This document shows, piece after piece, positions 4,339-5,628 of a stretch of 5,628 bases of DNA. How positions within the stretch are numbered: position 1 is the first letter of the stretch; the number at the start of each line of letters is the position of its first letter. The position numbers were made by a program, and so were the translations under genes. The notes under the pieces are model-generated. The model did no database searches, was not told where the DNA came from, and saw nothing but the letters and a program-made list of their open reading frames with translations. Source of the stretch: Candidatus Zipacnadia bacterium (GTDB taxonomy: Bacteria > Armatimonadota > Zipacnadia > Zipacnadales > Zipacnadaceae); assembly GCA_029821215.1 (NCBI GenBank), contig JALGTV010000136.1, positions 1 through 5,628 of the forward strand, written 5' to 3'.

Positions 4339-5628
4339 GGGGCAGGTGCAGGGCGCGGCCCAGGCCGGCCAGGGCCGCCTCGCCAATGGCCTCGGCCATA
4401 GTGGGGTGACTGTGAATAGTCTCGGCGACCTCATCCAGTGTCTGCTGGGTCTGGATCGCCAACACAACCTCGGCAATCAGTTCGGTGGCACTCGGCCCGA
4501 CAATAGTACCGCCAATTATCCGATTAGACCCCGCCTCGGCTATCAGTTTGACGAATCCCTCGCGCTCGCCGATAGCCGCCGCCTTGCCCACAGCCGCGAA
4601 AGGGAATTGGCCGATGGTGATGCCCAGCTCCTGGTCTTGAGCCTGGTGCTCCTGCACACCGACCGAGGCGATCTCCGGATGAGTGAAGATGCAGCCGGGT
4701 ACGGCATCGTAATTGACTTGCCCACCCTCGCCCAGAGCGTTCTCTACGGCGGCTATACCTTCATGGGAAGCCAAATGAGCCAGCCCCGCCCCGCGCAGAC
4801 AGTCACCAGCCGCATAGATGCCGGCAATATTAGTCTGCAGCGTCTCATCAACCTGGATGCGACCCCGGTCGGTCTGAATACCTACTTCCTCCAGCCCCAG
4901 GTCTTCGGCATCTGAGATGCTGATAACTTTGGACTGGCAATAGATTTCTACTCCATTTCTCCTCAGGGCGCGGGCCAGCACTTCAGAGGCCTGAGGATCT
5001 TCAGCCGGCATCACTCGGTCCAGCATCTCAATGATTGTCACGCTGGTCCCGAAGGCCGCGTAGATTTGAGCGAATTCACAGCCGACATAACCCGCTCCTA
5101 CTATCACCAGAGACTCAGGTGGACCGGGTAGGTCTACTACCTCGTCGCTGGTGAAGATGTTATCTCCGTCTGCTCCGGGAATAGGCAGTTGCAGGGGAAC
5201 TGAACCGGTGGCCAACACGATTTGGTCAGCCGACAACTCGGTGGTCTGCTGGTCAGAGGTAATCAGTACTTCGTTAGCGCTGGCCAGACGACCGTGACCG
5301 GTAAAAACCTCCACATTGTTAGCCTTCATAAGCGTGGTCACACCGGAGACAAGCAGCTTGACCGCCCGGTCTTTGTGAGCGCGAACGCGTTTCAAGTTTA
5401 TATCGGGCGGGCCGAAGTCAATACCAAAGCGCTTAGCAGATTCGGCCATCTGCAGAAGTTCGGCACATTTAATCAGGGCCTTGGAAGGGATGCAGCCGCG
5501 ATTGAGGCAGGTGCCTCCCAGGTCCCTTTGCTCCACCACGGCGGTATGGGCGCCTAATTGTGCCGCCCGAATGGCGGCAACATAGCCGGCGGGTCCGCCA
5601 CCTACGATGGCAATGTCAAATCTGTCAG
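4331..5628 (-). CDS. lpdA: Dihydrolipoamide dehydrogenase (E3), 5' end cut by window, with internal ~35-residue loss
   Basis: E3 is a cytoplasmic FAD disulfide oxidoreductase that reoxidises the dihydrolipoyl group of 2-oxo-acid dehydrogenases or the glycine cleavage system with NAD+. The frame stays open to the edge, where it reads DRFDIAIVGGGPAGYVAA (FAD Rossmann motif); perhaps only two or three codons are missing. The redox disulfide is GGTCLNRGCIPSKAL, with Cys codons at 5507-5509 and 5492-5494. Then come VLATGS, the NAD Rossmann VIVGAGYVGCEFAQIYAAFG, the second FAD motif IYAAGD, and the dimerisation domain with HSHPTMAE, including the catalytic His-Glu pair. About 432 codons are seen, against the usual 460-475. 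The shortfall lies at 4893-4920, where KVISISDAEDLGLEEVGI joins directly. Relatives carry about 35 extra residues there, including A-[TI]-G-R-x-P-N. The frame is preserved, so it is called a CDS, but activity is doubtful. It converges on the prenyltransferase gene. The ATP-independent alternative families, mercuric and glutathione reductase, fit less well. Confidence 0.88.
   Translation of the reverse strand, partial: DRFDIAIVGGGPAGYVAAIRAAQLGAHTAVVEQRDLGGTCLNRGCIPSKALIKCAELLQMAESAKRFGIDFGPPDINLKRVRAHKDRAVKLLVSGVTTLMKANNVEVFTGHGRLASANEVLITSDQQTTELSADQIVLATGSVPLQLPIPGADGDNIFTSDEVVDLPGPPESLVIVGAGYVGCEFAQIYAAFGTSVTIIEMLDRVMPAEDPQASEVLARALRRNGVEIYCQSKVISISDAEDLGLEEVGIQTDRGRIQVDETLQTNIAGIYAAGDCLRGAGLAHLASHEGIAAVENALGEGGQVNYDAVPGCIFTHPEIASVGVQEHQAQDQELGITIGQFPFAAVGKAAAIGEREGFVKLIAEAGSNRIIGGTIVGPSATELIAEVVLAIQTQQTLDEVAETIHSHPTMAEAIGEAALAGLGRALHLPPK

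Noticed and set aside
4346..4915. Long plus-strand frame (189 codons) opposite the E3 gene
   Set aside because: It is the antisense of a clearly recognisable flavoprotein, with no SD and no family features.

Overview
The window is ordinary bacterial chromosome: moderately GC-rich by eye, short intergenic gaps and clear Shine-Dalgarno (SD) sequences. I cannot place the organism firmly. The small methyltransferase resembles the Bacillus YbxB type, the prenyltransferase points to a quinone-making bacterium, and GmhB points to ADP-heptose or a related heptose sugar. No phage, IS, CRISPR, rRNA or tRNA signal was seen.

Layout. (1) Positions 1-51 hold the first 17 codons of a minus-strand gene that leaves the window; it has an excellent SD and a candidate sigma-70-type promoter. 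(2) Positions 52-321 carry no convincing gene, but contain nested inverted repeats. (3) Positions 322-548 (minus) hold a small multi-knuckle zinc-ribbon protein whose frame is broken in the middle; a missing stretch of about 10 nt, including one CxxC pair, explains the break. (4) Positions 708-1271 (minus) encode GmhB. (5) A divergent intergenic region precedes a tight plus-strand set: thiD, a class I SAM-dependent methyltransferase, a nitroreductase-family flavoprotein and a UbiA/MenA-type membrane prenyltransferase, with gaps of 21, 19 and 35 bp. (6) Converging on it, and overlapping its 3' end by 8 bp, is a minus-strand dihydrolipoamide dehydrogenase gene that runs off the right edge.

The plus-strand set looks like one transcription unit, but its members (thiamin salvage or synthesis, RNA or small-molecule methylation, flavin redox chemistry, lipoquinone prenylation) do not form one known pathway. 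Shared transcription is well supported; shared function is not.

The most notable observations are two internal losses. The zinc-ribbon gene has lost a knuckle together with its frame. The dihydrolipoamide dehydrogenase keeps its frame but lacks roughly 35 residues, including the conserved second 'A-[TI]-G-R-x-P-N' segment between the NAD and dimerisation domains. Each could be real gene decay or an assembly or consensus error. I found no convincing undescribed system.
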